This document shows, in pieces, positions 30,580 to 41,917 of a stretch of 64,000 nt of DNA. The stretch spans positions 14,142,295 to 14,206,294 of the forward strand of contig OZ024830.1 of NCBI GenBank assembly GCA_964016985.1, written 5' to 3'. Within the stretch, counting starts at the first letter, position 1. Every line of letters starts with the position of its first letter. The DNA is from Anodontia alba (lineage: Eukaryota; Mollusca; Bivalvia; Lucinida; Lucinidae). The notes beneath the pieces are model-generated. The model was not told the origin of the DNA and ran no database searches. It saw nothing but the letters and a program-made list of their open reading frames with translations. Made by a program: the position numbers and the translations under genes.

Positions 30580-31849
30580 CGAGGGTGAGTCAGTAATTAA
30601 CCAGCCTAACTTATTTCCGGTTGAGATCCACCTCTTCTTTTTCGATGTAATTGCCCTCTAGTATGATGCACTTAGACCAACGGTGTTCAAGTGCACTCAG
30701 CCCAGAACTGAAAAAGTCAGGGTCCTTTCCATTGACCCACTCCTCAACTGCCATCACAACTTCTTCATCAGACCAGAAATGAAGTCCACGGATATCCTTT
30801 TTCAAGTTTGGGAATAGGAAGAAGTCGCTAGGAGCTAGGTCAGGCGAATAGGCAGGATGTGGTATTAATTCATACCTGTTTTGCTCTACAGCATCTATTG
30901 CAACTTTGCAAGTGTGGACTCTCGCATTGTCCTATTGAAGCAAAACACCTTTAGAGAGTTTACCTCGGCGTTTTTCACGGTTGGCGGTTCTCAGCTGGTC
31001 TAACAAGTTTGCATAGTACACTCCAGTTATTGTACTTCTCTTGGGTAAAAAGTCCAACATAATAACGCCTTTTGCGTCTCAAAATACTGTGGCCATCACC
31101 TTTCCAGCAGATGGTTGCGTCTTGAACTTCTTTGGCCTCGGGGACCTAGGCCCTACCCACTGACGACTCTAAGCTTTATTCTCTGGCTCATAATAATGAA
31201 CCCAAGTCTCATCTACAGTCACCAGATGCAAAAGAAAATCATCTTTTGACCTAAAATGCTTCAACAAGGTGCTGCATACTGATGCTCTAGTTGCCATTTG
31301 CTCATCGCTAAGGGATTTGGGGACCCAACGGGCTGTTAGCTTGCACATACCTAAACGATCATGTAAGATTGTTGAAACGCTACCATGTGAAATGTCTAAT
31401 GCCTGCGCTATTTCTTCCACCTGAATTCGCCTATCAGAGTATACCAGATCCCGAACTTTCTTACACATTTCTTCGTCGGTGGCATCCAGTGGGCGTCCAG
31501 ACCTTGCTTCATCTTTTAAAGACGTTCTACCGCGTTTGAATTCCCTTACCCTGAGCATAAGATGGTGCAGAAGACCTGTAAACATCGGCTAACTCACAGT
31601 GTATTTCCTTACCTGTTTTATCTTATAAATACAAGTACCGAATTACAGCACGGTACTCAGCTTTGGATGAAAAGCATGCCTTTGCATCACTAGCCATGTT
31701 TGACATTCAATATCTTATTAAAGAATGACTTGATACACATGCAATTTTGTACCCTTGTATAAATCATATATTGAAACAAAGCATGAAAATCATGACCATC
31801 TCGGTCCATCAGAAATGGGATAGGCTGATTATTTATTGACACGCCCTGG
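30580..31849 (-). mobile_element. Mariner transposon 2, 1270 bp
   Basis: Terminal inverted repeats CGAGGGTGAGTCAGTAATTA and, mirrored, ATTATTTATTGACACGCCCT, with TA duplications at 30578-30579 and 31850-31851. A decayed transposase lies on the - strand. It belongs to a different subfamily from mariner 1. Confidence 0.92.
30611..31696 (-). pseudogene. Mariner transposase, multiple stops
   Basis: Begins MASDAKACFSSKAEYRAVIR at 31696. Further on: helix-turn-helix (IAQALDISHGSVSTILHDRL), ARWVPKSLSDEQ, VDETWVHYYEPE (first Asp), DNARVHTCK (second Asp) and AYSPDLAPSDFFLFP (third Asp, DD34D spacing). In-frame stops occur near the N-terminus (after RYLYL), at 31169-31171, 31079-31081 (VF*DAKG) and 30932-30934 (LLQ*DNARVH). 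There is also a frame change near 31580. All three catalytic Asp codons survive; the copy is dead. Confidence 0.9.
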
Positions 31850-32048
31850 TACAACATTTCTTTCTGTAAACAATGAAAATTTAGGTGCCATTGCTCATAT
31901 GAGCAATGGCACCTAAGTTTGCATTGTTTACAAAGGGGTTGAAGCTGCCCCTAAACAAGGCTTTCATCAAAATATGTTTGAGTTACTACAGTCGTGCGCT
32001 CAACCCTCGATATAGTGTGGGGGAGTTTATTCAGTCTAAACTGGGTTA

Positions 32049-32417
32049 AAGTATACATTGCTAGTCACTGATCTTGCAGATCTAGTATAATAATCATGGG
32101 CAAATATCCCTTATTTTGTTTATTATTTTTTTTTATTGTTGTGCTTATAAATAAGTTTACTACTTTCTCCACATGAAGTGTGCATTTTAGGTATTCTTCA
32201 AAATGAAGTGTTCACACCTTTTATTTGTTAAAATTGTAAGTGTTTAGTTTGTGTTGTCTGTCTCATTGTTTGATGTATTTTTTTAGAGTTTGCTCAATAA
32301 AGTTTCATCTTGCAAATGTTTATAAGGCCTGGTATGGGAAAAGCAATATTTATCCATATTTGTGCATTGCAAAGCTCTGTAGCAGGTCAGCCCTTTGTTG
32401 TATTCCCATGCAAGACA
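32049..32417. other. No gene recognised
   Basis: AT-rich spacer. Nothing recognised on either strand. Confidence 0.4.
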
Positions 32418-32860
32418 TATGGTAAATGTCCTAAAATTTTGTTCAGCAGCTTTTCCAGTAAAATAACATATGCAGCTATGCAGAATCCAGATCAAACTGC
32501 TTCTGAAGAAGCAGTCTGATCAGGGTCTACACCATTTTCCATGTCACTTATTATTTTGTGAAACAACTACACATTAACCTCTTTATAACACAGTTCATTA
32601 TAACAGGGTTTTGGGTACAACACGGTTCAAAGATGGATCCCAAAAATGTATAGATTATATAGAAAAATGACCATAAATGGTCATTTTTCTATATAATCTA
32701 TACATTTTTGTCTGGATATAACACGGTTGTATAACTAACACGGTTTGTGCTTTGGACCCCAAAAATAGTGTTATAAAGAGGTTGTGGTGTATGTAACAAG
32801 CAAAACTGAGGCAAGATAGTTATGGAAATATATGTGTTCATAATTTTAGGACATTTATGG
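32418..32860 (+). repeat. Q4 MITE, split by M-type MITE
   Basis: CATATGGTAAATGTCCTAAA, AGATCAAACTGCTTCTGAAG, AAGCAGTCTGATCAGGGTCT; the right end TAATTTTAGGACATTTATGG follows the insertion at 32569-32793. Confidence 0.75.
32569..32793. mobile_element. M-type MITE with perfect inner hairpin
   Basis: Ends CATTAACCTCTTTATAACAC and GTGTTATAAAGAGGTTGTGG. The centre is a near-perfect hairpin: ATGTATAGATTATATAGAAA, AATGACC, then its mirror to TATATAATCTATACATTT (32646-32710). Confidence 0.8.
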
Positions 32861-32879
32861 AAGATTAGTTTTTATATGT

Positions 32880-35800
32880 CAGGTGGAAGTTGAGTCATAT
32901 TTTGTCATCACCTTGTCTGTCTGTTGGTCCATTAACTTTTTGTGTTCACTCCATATTTCCTTCATTGATAGAAGGAATTTTTTAAAACTGCTCAAGTATT
33001 TGCCAAACCAAGACAATGGTCAGAACTCATAAATCAACACTGTCCAATGAAAAGCAAGGTTACACTTCAAGGTCAAATTTCAAATGGTAATATTTTATGT
33101 CTGTTCTATAACTTTAAAACCCTTTAAGATTTATTCATGAAACTTTGTACAAATATAAGGCATGATCAGACATCATGCAGAGAAAAAGAACAGTAACTGT
33201 ACTTTTAGTTCTGACAATAATGCCCCTTTGTGTATTTCGTGTCCACTCTGTAACTTTAAGGAAGTTTACAATTTCTTTATGAATATTTTTATCGCACCTG
33301 CTTGTAGCAGGGTGCGATATAGGCGTCCGATTTTCTGTCTGTCCGTCCGTCCATCCGTCTGTCAACATTTATGTCGACGTTCGACATTTATGTCAAAGTT
33401 AGTATTCTAATCAACTACAAGACTAAACAACCATCAAACCTTGCATGAAACATCTCCCTGACCTCCCGACTTTGCGACATAGGTGCCCACTTTTCCATTT
33501 GTCTGTCTGTTCGTCTGTCCGTCTGTCCGTCTCTTAACAGTTCTGTTATGTCGAAGTTCGACATTTATGTCAAAGTTAGTATTCTAATCAACTACAAGAC
33601 TAAACAACCATCAAACCTTGTATGAAATATCTCCCTGACCTCCTGACTTTGTGACATAGGTGCCTGCTTTTCCATTCGTCTGTCCATTCGTCCGTCCGTC
33701 TGTCTCTTAACAGTTCTGTTATGTTGAAGTTCGACATTTACGTCAAAGTTAGTATTCTAATCAACTACAATTCTACAACAACCATCATTCCTTGCATGAC
33801 ACATCTCCCTGACCTCCTGACTTGGCATATATGTTGACCCAGTGACCTTGACCTGTATTTTGCGCTCCATTGACTTTGACACAATTTACGTTGATGTTCC
33901 AGATCTTCTCAACTATAAGGTGTACAACTACCAAACCTTGCATAGTGCTTCTTCTAGATGTACAGACTTGGCAGGTACCTTGACTCGGTGACTTTGACCT
34001 ATATTTTCGCTCCAGTGACTGACATATTTTGCATCAACGTTCGATATCTCCTCAACTATAAGGCCTACAACCATCAAACCTTGCAAAGTGCTTCTCCTCA
34101 ATGTACTGACTGAGCAGATACCTTGACCTGGTGACCTTGACCTATATTTTGGCTGCAGTGACTTTGACATAATTTACATCAACATTCCAGATCTCCTCAA
34201 GTGTAAGACCTCTAGCCACCAAACCTTGCATAGTGCTTCTCCTATATGTACTGACTTGGCAGGTATCTTGACCCGGTGACCTTGACCTATATTTTGCGCT
34301 CCAGTGCCTTTTACACATTTTACGTCAACGTTCAATATCTCCTAAACTATAAGCCCTACAACCATCAAACCTTGCATAGTGCTTCTCCTCAATGTACGGA
34401 CTCTGCAGGTACCTTGACTGGGTGACCTTGACCTATATTTCACGCTCCATTGACTTTTACACCTTTTACGTCACCCTTCCATATGTCCTCAACTGTAAGG
34501 CCTTCAACCACCAAACCTTATATAGCACTTCTTCTCAATGTACTGACTCGACAGGTACCTTGACCTGGTGACCTTGACCTATATTGTGCACTCCAGTGAC
34601 TTTGACACATTTTATATTGATGTTCGGTATCTCCTCAAATATAAGACCTACAACCACTAAACCTTGCATAGTGCTTCACCTCATTGCCCTGGCTTGGCAG
34701 GTACCTTGAGCCAGTGCCCTTGACCTGTATTTGACACATTTTACGTTGATGTTTGATAACTCCTCAACTATAAGGCCTACAACCACCATACCTTGCATTG
34801 TGCTTCTCCTTGATGTACTGAATTAGCAGGTACCTTGACCTATATTTCATGCTCCAGTGACTTTTCCACATTTTACGTCAACTTTCCATTATCATTGGGC
34901 TTTATGATACGAAAAGTCAGTGCTGAAGATATAGCCATTAGAGGGAATGGGACTGGCCCGGAATATATGTGCTCCACTAGGCACTTTGTCTACATTTTTT
35001 TCAACCCAGTTTTCCAAGTAAGCACTGCTAAGAATGAAATAAACTTATTTAATAACCACATTCTGATTGTGGCTCCTGTGACTTTTGGGCCAGCAGGTGC
35101 AGTGACGCTTTCCGCGGAATTCTTGTTACAAATATAAGGCATGATAAGTATGTGCAGAGAAAAAGACCCATAATACGAAAGACCAGCAGTGACATTTCAA
35201 CTACATTAATTCAAGGTTTCAACATCACAAATTCACGATTTCAGCTTCACGAATTCGCGATTTCAACTTCACAAATTCACAATTTTAACTTCACGAATAC
35301 AACATCACGAATTCAACTTCAAGAATTCAACTTCACGAATTCACGAATTCAATGTCAGTAATTCAGCTTCACGAATTCACAAATTCAGCTGTTGAATTCG
35401 TGAAGTTGAATTTGTGAATTCGTGAAGCTGAATTTTTGACGTTGAATTCGTGAAGTTGAATTTGCGCATTCGTGAAGTTGAATTCATGAAGTTGAATTCG
35501 TGAATTAGTCAAGTTGAATTGGTGAATTCGTGAAGAGAATTCGTGAATTTGTGAAGTTGAATTCGTGCATTTGTGAAGTTGAATTCATGAAGTTGAATTT
35601 GTGAAGTTGAATTCGGGAATTCGTGAAGTTGAAATTGTGAATTCATGAAGTTGAAATCGTGAATTTGTGAAGTTGTAACCTTGAATTAATGAAATTGAAA
35701 TGTCACTACCGGTCTTTCGTACCATAACCTTACTTTCAGTTTTGACATAAATATGCCCATCTGTTTATTTCATATAGTGAGGTTGTGTTTTGTCTATAAC

Positions 35801-37115
35801 TTTAAAACTGTTCAAGATTTCATGAAACTTTGTACAAATATGAGGCAGAATCAGAGAATGTGCAGAGAAAAAGAACTGTAACCCTACTTTTGGTTTTGAC
35901 ATAATTATGCCAGTTTGTTTATTTCATATATTGAGGTTATGCCCAGTCTATAGCTTTGAAACTGTTCAAGATTTCTTCATGAAACTTTGTTACAAATATA
36001 CGGCATGATCAGATATATGTGCAGAGAAAACCATAACCCTACCCTACTTTCAGTTTTGATGTAATTATGCCTATTTTTCCACCCTATAACTTTAAAACTG
36101 TTCAAGATTTCTTCATGAATCTTTGTACAAATATAAAAAATGATCAGACAATGTGCAAAGAAAAAGAACAATAACTCCACTTTCAGTTTTGATGTAATTA
36201 TTCCCCTTTGTTCATTTCATGCAGTGAGGTTGTGTCTGCCTATAACTTTAAAACTGTTCAAGATTTCTTCATGAAACTTTGTACAGATATAAAGCATGAT
36301 CAGACAATGTGCAGAAAAAAAAGAACTGTAACCCTGCTTTTAGTTTTGACATAATTATAGTGAGGTTGTGTCCCAGTGTCTGCTCTATAACTTTAAAACC
36401 ATTTGAGATTTGTCCATGAAACTTTTACAAATATAAAGCATGATCAGATGATGTGCAGACAAACAACCATAATCCTACTTTCAGTTCTGATGTCATTATT
36501 CCCCTTTGTTTATTTCCGGCTGTAATTTGTGTCCGCTCTGTAACATTAAAACCATTTAAGATTTCATCATGAAACTTTCTGAAAATATAAGGCATGATTG
36601 TTGATATGCATGGAGGAAAAAAACATAACTCTACTTTCAGATCTGACATAATTATGCTGCTTTGTTTATTTCGTATAGTGAGATTGTGTCACAATAACTT
36701 TCTATAACTTTAAAACCGTTTAAGATTTCTTCATGAAACTTTGTACAAGTTCATTAGACAATGTGCAGAGAAAAGGAACAGTAATAATTCTTCTTGTTTT
36801 GCTGTCATTATGCCCCTTTGTATTTTTCATGTAGTGATTTCTTATTCGCTCTATGTCTCCTTCATGGGCAAATAATTTTATTTTGTTTATATAGGATTAA
36901 CCTTGACCTTTGCCCAAAGTTATGGAAAGAGTGAAGTTACAATTCTTTTCCAAGCATTGAAGCTACTGATATTCTCCCTGGATCTTTGTGAACATTTACT
37001 TACTAATGAGAACAAAACCGAGTTACCCAATTTAAGTTGTCCGAGGCAACAGGTCTTATTTTGCTTAGATTCTCAGGGAAGCTATACAGGACCATTATGG
37101 TCCTCTTGTTTAATA
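32880..37115 (+). repeat. Composite of diverged tandem-unit repeats
   Basis: Two unit types. Outer units (~155 bp, 33075-33290 and 35128-36850) contain AACTTTAAAACTGTTCAAGA, CATGAAACTTTGTACAAATA and ATCAGACAATGTGCAGAGAA. An inner block (about 33290-35127) starts ATCGCACCTGCTTGTAGCAG; it has ~180 bp units with GTTAGTATTCTAATCAACTA and ~150 bp units with GGTGACCTTGACCTATATTT. The right end is GGACCATTATGGTCCTCTTG. No frame is kept between units, so I see no protein-coding potential. Confidence 0.65.
35174..35721. mobile_element. 548 bp palindromic element with GAATTC-rich arms
   Basis: Ends TACGAAAGACCAGCAGTGAC and CACTACCGGTCTTTCGTA are inverted repeats, extending into ATTAATTCAAGG / CTTGAATTAAT. 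A 6 bp target duplication CCATAA lies at 35168-35173 and 35722-35727. The left arm is short units of TTCACGAATTCAACTT, the right arm GAATTCGTGAAGTTGAA, so the whole element can fold on itself. It has no coding capacity; the open frame over its left end comes from the simple units. Confidence 0.8.
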
Positions 37116-37329
37116 ATATGATGTGAATATTCCTGTTACTGACAAACCCTTATTTTCTTATTCAATCTATTGTATCATCTATTACTAAAATCCCCTAGGA
37201 GTGTATATGCCCCATTCAATGGAGCTCTTGTTTTAAAATGCATATGATGGACTATGAGTCGTAACCAGATTAACATGTTTGTCTAAGTCTTTATTTTTCA
37301 CAAACTTAAAGTTCTCTAACTTGGTAACC

Positions 37330-37655
37330 AGACAATCATCAACAGTTTCACTCAAAGTTTCTGAAGTGCAACCTGCCTTCATCGAATTCAGATATCTCCA
37401 TTGTTGCAAAATAGGGATGGCACTCAAAAATCTACCAAGAATGGCAAAATAGCTTATATCATGAGTCACAACTCATTGTGAACCATCTCATTTGGAACCA
37501 CACTGTTTCAGATCCAGGTTATTGATACAAATTCACTTACTAATTGACAAACAGTGCAGATCCAGATCTGTTGGCTTCAGAAGAAGAAAACTTATCTGGC
37601 TATACACTGTTTGCAAAGACAGGGTATACTCCTGGTTCAGCAGGATTTGGGTTAA
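37330..37655 (+). repeat. Decayed Q5 next to Q1 copy 8
   Basis: ATATCTCCATTGTTGCAAAA and GAATGGCAAAATAGC resemble Q5. From about 37500, GACAAACAGTGCAGATCCAG, AAACTTATCTGGCTATACAC and GGTTCAGCAGGATTTGGGTT are Q1 with a damaged left end and core. Confidence 0.55.
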
Positions 37656-38015
37656 ATATTATTTCTGTTACTACCAATTTTGATAACTACTATTTGATTA
37701 AAATACCAAATAGTATTGTTTCTGCAAAAGAAGTAAGAAAAATAGTAAAACCATTGACTGCTATATTAAAACACTGAATTTACACATCTTGTTGTTTACT
37801 GGTCAGCTGACAAAACAAATACTGTCTAATGCTATTTTTAGCAGAATTTCAACAACTGAAGTTAATAAACATTAGTGTAATTCAAAAGCTTTTTTCATGT
37901 AATCTTTCACTGCAGTACTTTAATCCTCTTGCTGTTATGGGTGGTGGATCTATAGATGGTACTATGATTGAATTGAACCACTTTTAATCTGTAAAACAGT
38001 CTCCTGGGAACCTGG
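37656..38015. other. No gene recognised
   Basis: AT-rich spacer, nothing recognised. Confidence 0.4.
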
Positions 38016-38235
38016 GAATACTGTAAAACCCTAATATTGGGATAGAGAGGCTTGAGTAAACAGTGTGAATCCAGATCAGATGCCACAGAATGTGGTGTCT
38101 GATCAGGATCTACACTGTTTGCCACTCATCCAGTGCTAATTTTGACACATCAGCAGGTTGTAAATGGACTTTTTCAAATTTTAAGATAAGTATGGTAAGG
38201 AGAAGGTGTCCCAATACTTAGGGTAATTATGGTAT
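38016..38235 (+). repeat. Q3 palindromic MITE, copy 2
   Basis: AACAGTGTGAATCCAGATCA, GATGCCACAGAATGTGGTGT, CTGATCAGGATCTACACTGT. A single copy of the 37 bp unit (GTAAATGGACTTTTTCAAAT), then AAGGTGTCCCAATACTTAGG. Confidence 0.75.
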
Positions 38236-38379
38236 AGTTGAGGCTGACTAATCAGAGCTGAAAAAATAATTATCATCCCTACCATGGTGATTGATAATTG
38301 ATTAGTAATCATTGGATCTGATTATAATTTTACCTGTCTGTCTGAGCATGACTTTTACCTTATGTTGTACTTTCCTGTA

Positions 38380-38584
38380 TGTATTTGATCAGACAGGCTT
38401 GAGCAAACAGTATAGACAGATATGAGAGGCCGCAAAATGCGGCATCTTATCAGGGTGTACACTGTTTGTCTTTCATCCAACCATTTTTAGACATAATATT
38501 GGTTGTAAATTGTACTTGTTCAAATTTTAGATAAAGTATAATGAGAAGTTGAGGTGTCTGAATACTAAGAGTAAATATGGTAAT
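38380..38584 (+). repeat. Q3 palindromic MITE, copy 3
   Basis: AACAGTATAGACAGATATGA, GCCGCAAAATGCGGCATCTT, ATCAGGGTGTACACTGTTTG. One 37 bp unit (TAAATTGTACTTGTTCAAAT), then TGTCTGAATACTAAGAGTAA. Confidence 0.75.
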
Positions 38585-38839
38585 GTAAATAGACACAGAA
38601 ATCAAATGATCGATTATTAGAAAATCTGTAATGATAATCATTTTTTGTGGAGTTTATCGATCAATTAATCGATTATCCAATTAATTGGGCCAGCCTTAGG
38701 TATAGGATAAAAACTGTACCTGCAAACTTTTTTGCTAAGTTTTCCATATCAACCTATCCCCACTTTACCTCAGCACACACCATTCTTAGAAATCTTGGAT
38801 CAGTCCCTGGTGTCTTCCTGCTCTGTACTTAACCATGAC

Positions 38840-39110
38840 CCTGCTTTAGTCAAATTTTACTGAATCATTATCCTATTTTAGTCAAAATTTACTTAAACTT
38901 GACTCTGCTTAAGTAAAAAAACTTACTTAACTATGGTCCTCTTTAATCAAAATTTACTTAATCTTTATACAACTTTAATTATACAGTCGAACTTTACTTT
39001 ACCATGACCCTTCTTTAGTTAAAATTTACTTAACCATGACCTTGCTTTGGTCCAAATTTGCTTAACCATAATCTTGCATTAGTCTAAATTTACTTCTTCA
39101 TTGCATGAAC
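38840..39110 (+). repeat. ~33 bp degenerate tandem repeat
   Basis: Unit close to CTTAACCATGACCCTGCTTT then AGTCAAAATTTA; about eight units, strongly diverged. Confidence 0.75.
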
Positions 39111-39424
39111 AAAGTTTCTAATACTTTTTTTTTTTCAATTCCTTTTGTCAAAATTGTACGTATATTTTGTCTATATGATAGAGTCAGCTCTTGTTATCTC
39201 ACTCAAAGGGACCAGAACTTTTGGTTTGAGAGATTTGAGATATCTGTAGACTGGGATAAAAGCAGTTAAAATGCAAGGAATGTATACCAACTTAAATTGA
39301 TTTTAACATTTATTTGGTTTGACTTAGACAAAAGATTTGTTAGAATTGTTTGAGATAATATGAGCCATCTGTACTATATATTATGTTAACTATTAGGAGA
39401 CTAACTCCTTATTGCACTTATGCA

Positions 39425-39656
39425 TTAACCCATGGTAGTAGGGACACCCTTAAAAGGGTAATTGTCAAACAGTGCAGACCCAGATCAGATGCAGCAGAAT
39501 GCAATGTCTGATCAGGGTCTCCACTGTTTGCAAATAGTTTAGCCATTTTTCTCAAGGAATATGTAAATCTCATTAGTGGACATACCTAAACTTGAAATTG
39601 GACTCTTCCAATACATATATAGTGTGGGAGAGTCTATTCAGTCTACAATGGGTTAA
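39425..39656 (+). repeat. Q2 palindromic MITE, copy 5
   Basis: TTAACCCATGGTAGTAGGGA, CAAACAGTGCAGACCCAGAT, TGTCTGATCAGGGTCTCCAC, TATAGTGTGGGAGAGTCTAT and ACAATGGGTTAA. Confidence 0.8.
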
Positions 39657-39671
39657 GCAGCTTTTTGCTCT

Positions 39672-39846
39672 AATAACATAGCTCCAAATAAGGCATTTTT
39701 CAGTTGAACAGTGCTGATATTTTGTTTTTATTTTTCCACAAAAACATATGTCAAGGCACTTCTAATGAGTACATACAACATGTTTTCATGAAGAAATAAG
39801 AAAATATATTATGTGGATATCCCCTCCTATCTGGAGCTATGATAAC
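39672..39846 (+). repeat. P2 hairpin MITE, core arm lost
   Basis: ACATAGCTCCAAATAAGGCA and CCTCCTATCTGGAGCTATGA are the ends. The core jumps from ACATATGTC to AAGGCACTTCTAATGAGTAC, so the left arm is missing as at 28848. Confidence 0.7.
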
Positions 39847-40050
39847 CCATTTTAATTCAAAACAATGCAATATATCTAAAAAAATGTAAATATCATGGTT
39901 GAAAGTTTTCAGTATTAATACTGAATTCAGTGTTGAAAAGAATTTTTGTCCTATATAAAGTATAAGGAAAAGATACTTTTCAGTATTGGAAAAGTGGATT
40001 TTCAGTATTGAGGATTTCTGGGACTTTCACGCATAAAATATTGGACATCT

Positions 40051-40225
40051 TTAACACTTTGCATGCTAGGTAATTGATGACATTTGTCTTAATTTTCCTA
40101 GACAATAGGATCTGACACTTCATGCAGAGACAATTTGCTTGAGGTTTCAGATCCTATTTTCTAGGAAAAAAAATAAAAATATCATTAGTTTGTCATCTGC
40201 TGAATTTGCCCATAGCATGGTAAAC
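40051..40225 (+). repeat. U palindromic repeat, copy 7
   Basis: TTTAACACTTTGCATGCTAG, ATAGGATCTGACACTTCATG, GAGGTTTCAGATCCTATTTT, GTTTGTCATCTGCTGAATTT. Confidence 0.55.
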
Positions 40226-40371
40226 GTAAAATGGAGGGTAAAATTTTGTTGATAAAAATTAACATTCTGGTGCTTGATTTTTTTTCATATTAAACTTTTT
40301 TCCAGAACCTTTTGTCAGATATGTTTGTTTGTACACTTCTATAATTACCCTACCTATTGGGAGCTCTTAAT

Positions 40372-40602
40372 CCTTAAAGTGGTAACCACAACTGCAAATA
40401 AAGTCTTTACTTACTTACTTGCTTACTTTCTTACTTACTTAACCGCAACTTACTTAATTGCAGCAGATGACATTTTGATTTAATCATTCTCATTTTTCAG
40501 AGAAAATAAGAATTGACATTTTATTTTCTCTGAAAAATAATAATAATAATAAAAAAAAGAAAAGAATATTGTCAGCTACAATTTTGAATGGACTGTAAGG
40601 GT
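40372..40602 (+). repeat. U palindromic repeat, copy 8, with TTAC array
   Basis: CCTTAAAGTGGTAACCACAA, then a short (CTTA)n stretch (about 40409-40455), GCAGCAGATGACATTTTGAT, AGAATTGACATTTTATTTTC and TATTGTCAGCTAC. The second arm is shortened. Confidence 0.5.
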
Positions 40603-40938
40603 CAGCATATGTTGAACTTAACAGTTTTGTGAATAATAGGTGTAGACCCTATTAGACTGCATCACAGTAGGTCAGCACACGTATTAGATGATGTAGAACA
40701 GGTATATAGGAAAAAGGTATAAATTGCTAAAATATTCACTAAATTATTGATGTCTGCAATTAATTAATAATACTGTCATATATATATAAATATATATTTT
40801 TCTCTATGCCTGCTTTACGTCATCCAAAACATGTGCTGACCCCTGTGGACTGCTTAAGAGTGATTCAGTATTAGTCATATGTGGCATTAGTAGTTCCCAA
40901 TGGGAGTCTGTTTGCTAGATTTATTATAATCCATATAT

Positions 40939-41217
40939 CATCACGAAAACATACCTATATAAATTTGACCACCTTAAACCCCACTTTATATAGTAAAACT
41001 GGGGTTTACAGGGGTATACATTATTTTTCTTATTTCTGCTCAAAACATAGATTGTGGGTACTTGTTAGAACCACCTCGCTGAGGTAGTTCTAATGAGTAC
41101 CCACATTCTATGTTTTGTGCAGAAATATGAAAAATATCCGAGTTTTTTATCAGAAAATTTTCAGTTTTTGGAGAGATAAAATTTTCTATATATTTGAATA
41201 GGCGTGTTTTCGTAATG
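40939..41217 (+). mobile_element. P1 hairpin MITE, copy 2
   Basis: CATCACGAAAACATACCTAT to GGCGTGTTTTCGTAATG. The core has ACTTGTTAGAACCACCTCGC on one arm and GAGGTAGTTCTAATGAGTAC on the other, so the arms have begun to diverge. Confidence 0.85.
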
Positions 41218-41319
41218 TTTCCATTTATTTCTTAGAAATTGAAATATTTGAAACTCAAAAATCTGAAATATGAGTTATGATAAAAAAGTTCTCGTCCCCT
41301 GTGCTTTGGGATGACCAAG

Positions 41320-41690
41320 AGCAGAAATTGTGCCATTATGACATGATAACACCCTGATTATCCCAAAAGAGAGAGGCCATCACCTTCCCTGATGAAGAAA
41401 CTCTATTAAATTTCTTAGGGGTGGGTGAGCCAGGGTGTTTCCATTGCATACTCTGCTTTTTGGTCTCAGGATCAAAGTGAAAGGCCTTGGTCTCATCTTG
41501 GGTCAAAATTCTACTCATAAATTCTGCAGGGTCATCTTCATAGAGAGATAGGAGATACTTAGAAATATCTAGTCTGCTCTTCTCCTAATCTTTGGTAAGC
41601 ATTCTGGGGACCCGTCTAGCTGAAACCTTGGACATCCTTAAGATATCGGTCAAGATAGACTGAGCTGCCCCAAAACTTTACCTATTTATC
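41320..41690 (-). pseudogene. Mariner transposase fragment
   Basis: Central part of a third, different mariner transposase: SVSARRVPRMLT-type linker (VSARRVPRMLTKD), a stop, SRLDISKYLLSLYEDDPAEF, RILTQDETKAFHFDPETKKQ (first catalytic Asp) and GKVMASLFWDNQGVIM, then a stop. No terminal repeats are found; the N-terminus and the last two catalytic Asp are missing. A SINE V tail follows at 41700. Confidence 0.8.
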
Positions 41691-41699
41691 CCGTATATC

Positions 41700-41858
41700 A
41701 TGCAGGCTTCATTTTCTGGCATAAGAATGTGTATAATACTGGTTAATTGCTTAGAGGACTAAGCCTGCCCAGTAAAAGTATGTTTAGGTAAACTGAGCAT
41801 ACTCGACATGGCCACATTGGGTTGACTGAGCCATAAAACTTCAACACAACCAAATAAA
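41700..41858 (+). mobile_element. SINE V, 5'-truncated tail copy
   Basis: TTTTCTGGCATAAGAATGTG, CTGGTTAATTGCTTAGAGGA, ACATGGCCACATTGGGTTGA, AAACTTCAACACAACCAAAT. Confidence 0.75.
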
Positions 41859-41917
41859 TCACTGTATTTTACCTCAAAGATTTGCTCACATTTGAAACTC
41901 CTTAACAAACTTGCCTT

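Larger units (their letters stand above)
30491..32010. mobile_element. MITE with ~30 bp ends, host of mariner 2
   Basis: Left end TTCGAGGGTTGAGTGCAAGA, then CTGTAGTAAGTCAG; right end GAGTTACTACAGTCGTGCGC then TCAACCCTCGA. Target looks like TA. Without the mariner it is about 250 bp and centres on a hairpin AGGTGCCATTGCTCATATGA / GCAATGGCACCTAAG (31884-31916). Confidence 0.75.
30312..32048 (+). repeat. Q2 MITE, copy 4, split by nested elements
   Basis: Left part 30312-30490 (CATTTCAGTCTGGAGACCCC, GTGCAGACCCAGATCAGATG, AAATTGGATGCTTCCAATAT); right part 32011-32048 (TAGTGTGGGGGAGTTTATTC ... CTGGGTTAA). The intervening 1.5 kb is a MITE that itself contains mariner 2. Confidence 0.8.

Noticed and set aside
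33290..34900. Long tandem-unit region considered as a repeat-protein gene
   Set aside because: Unit lengths vary and frames are not kept from unit to unit; stops are frequent on all frames.
35152..35361. + strand 69-codon Asn/Ser/Phe-rich frame
   Set aside because: Translation of TTCACGAATTC-type simple units in a palindromic element.
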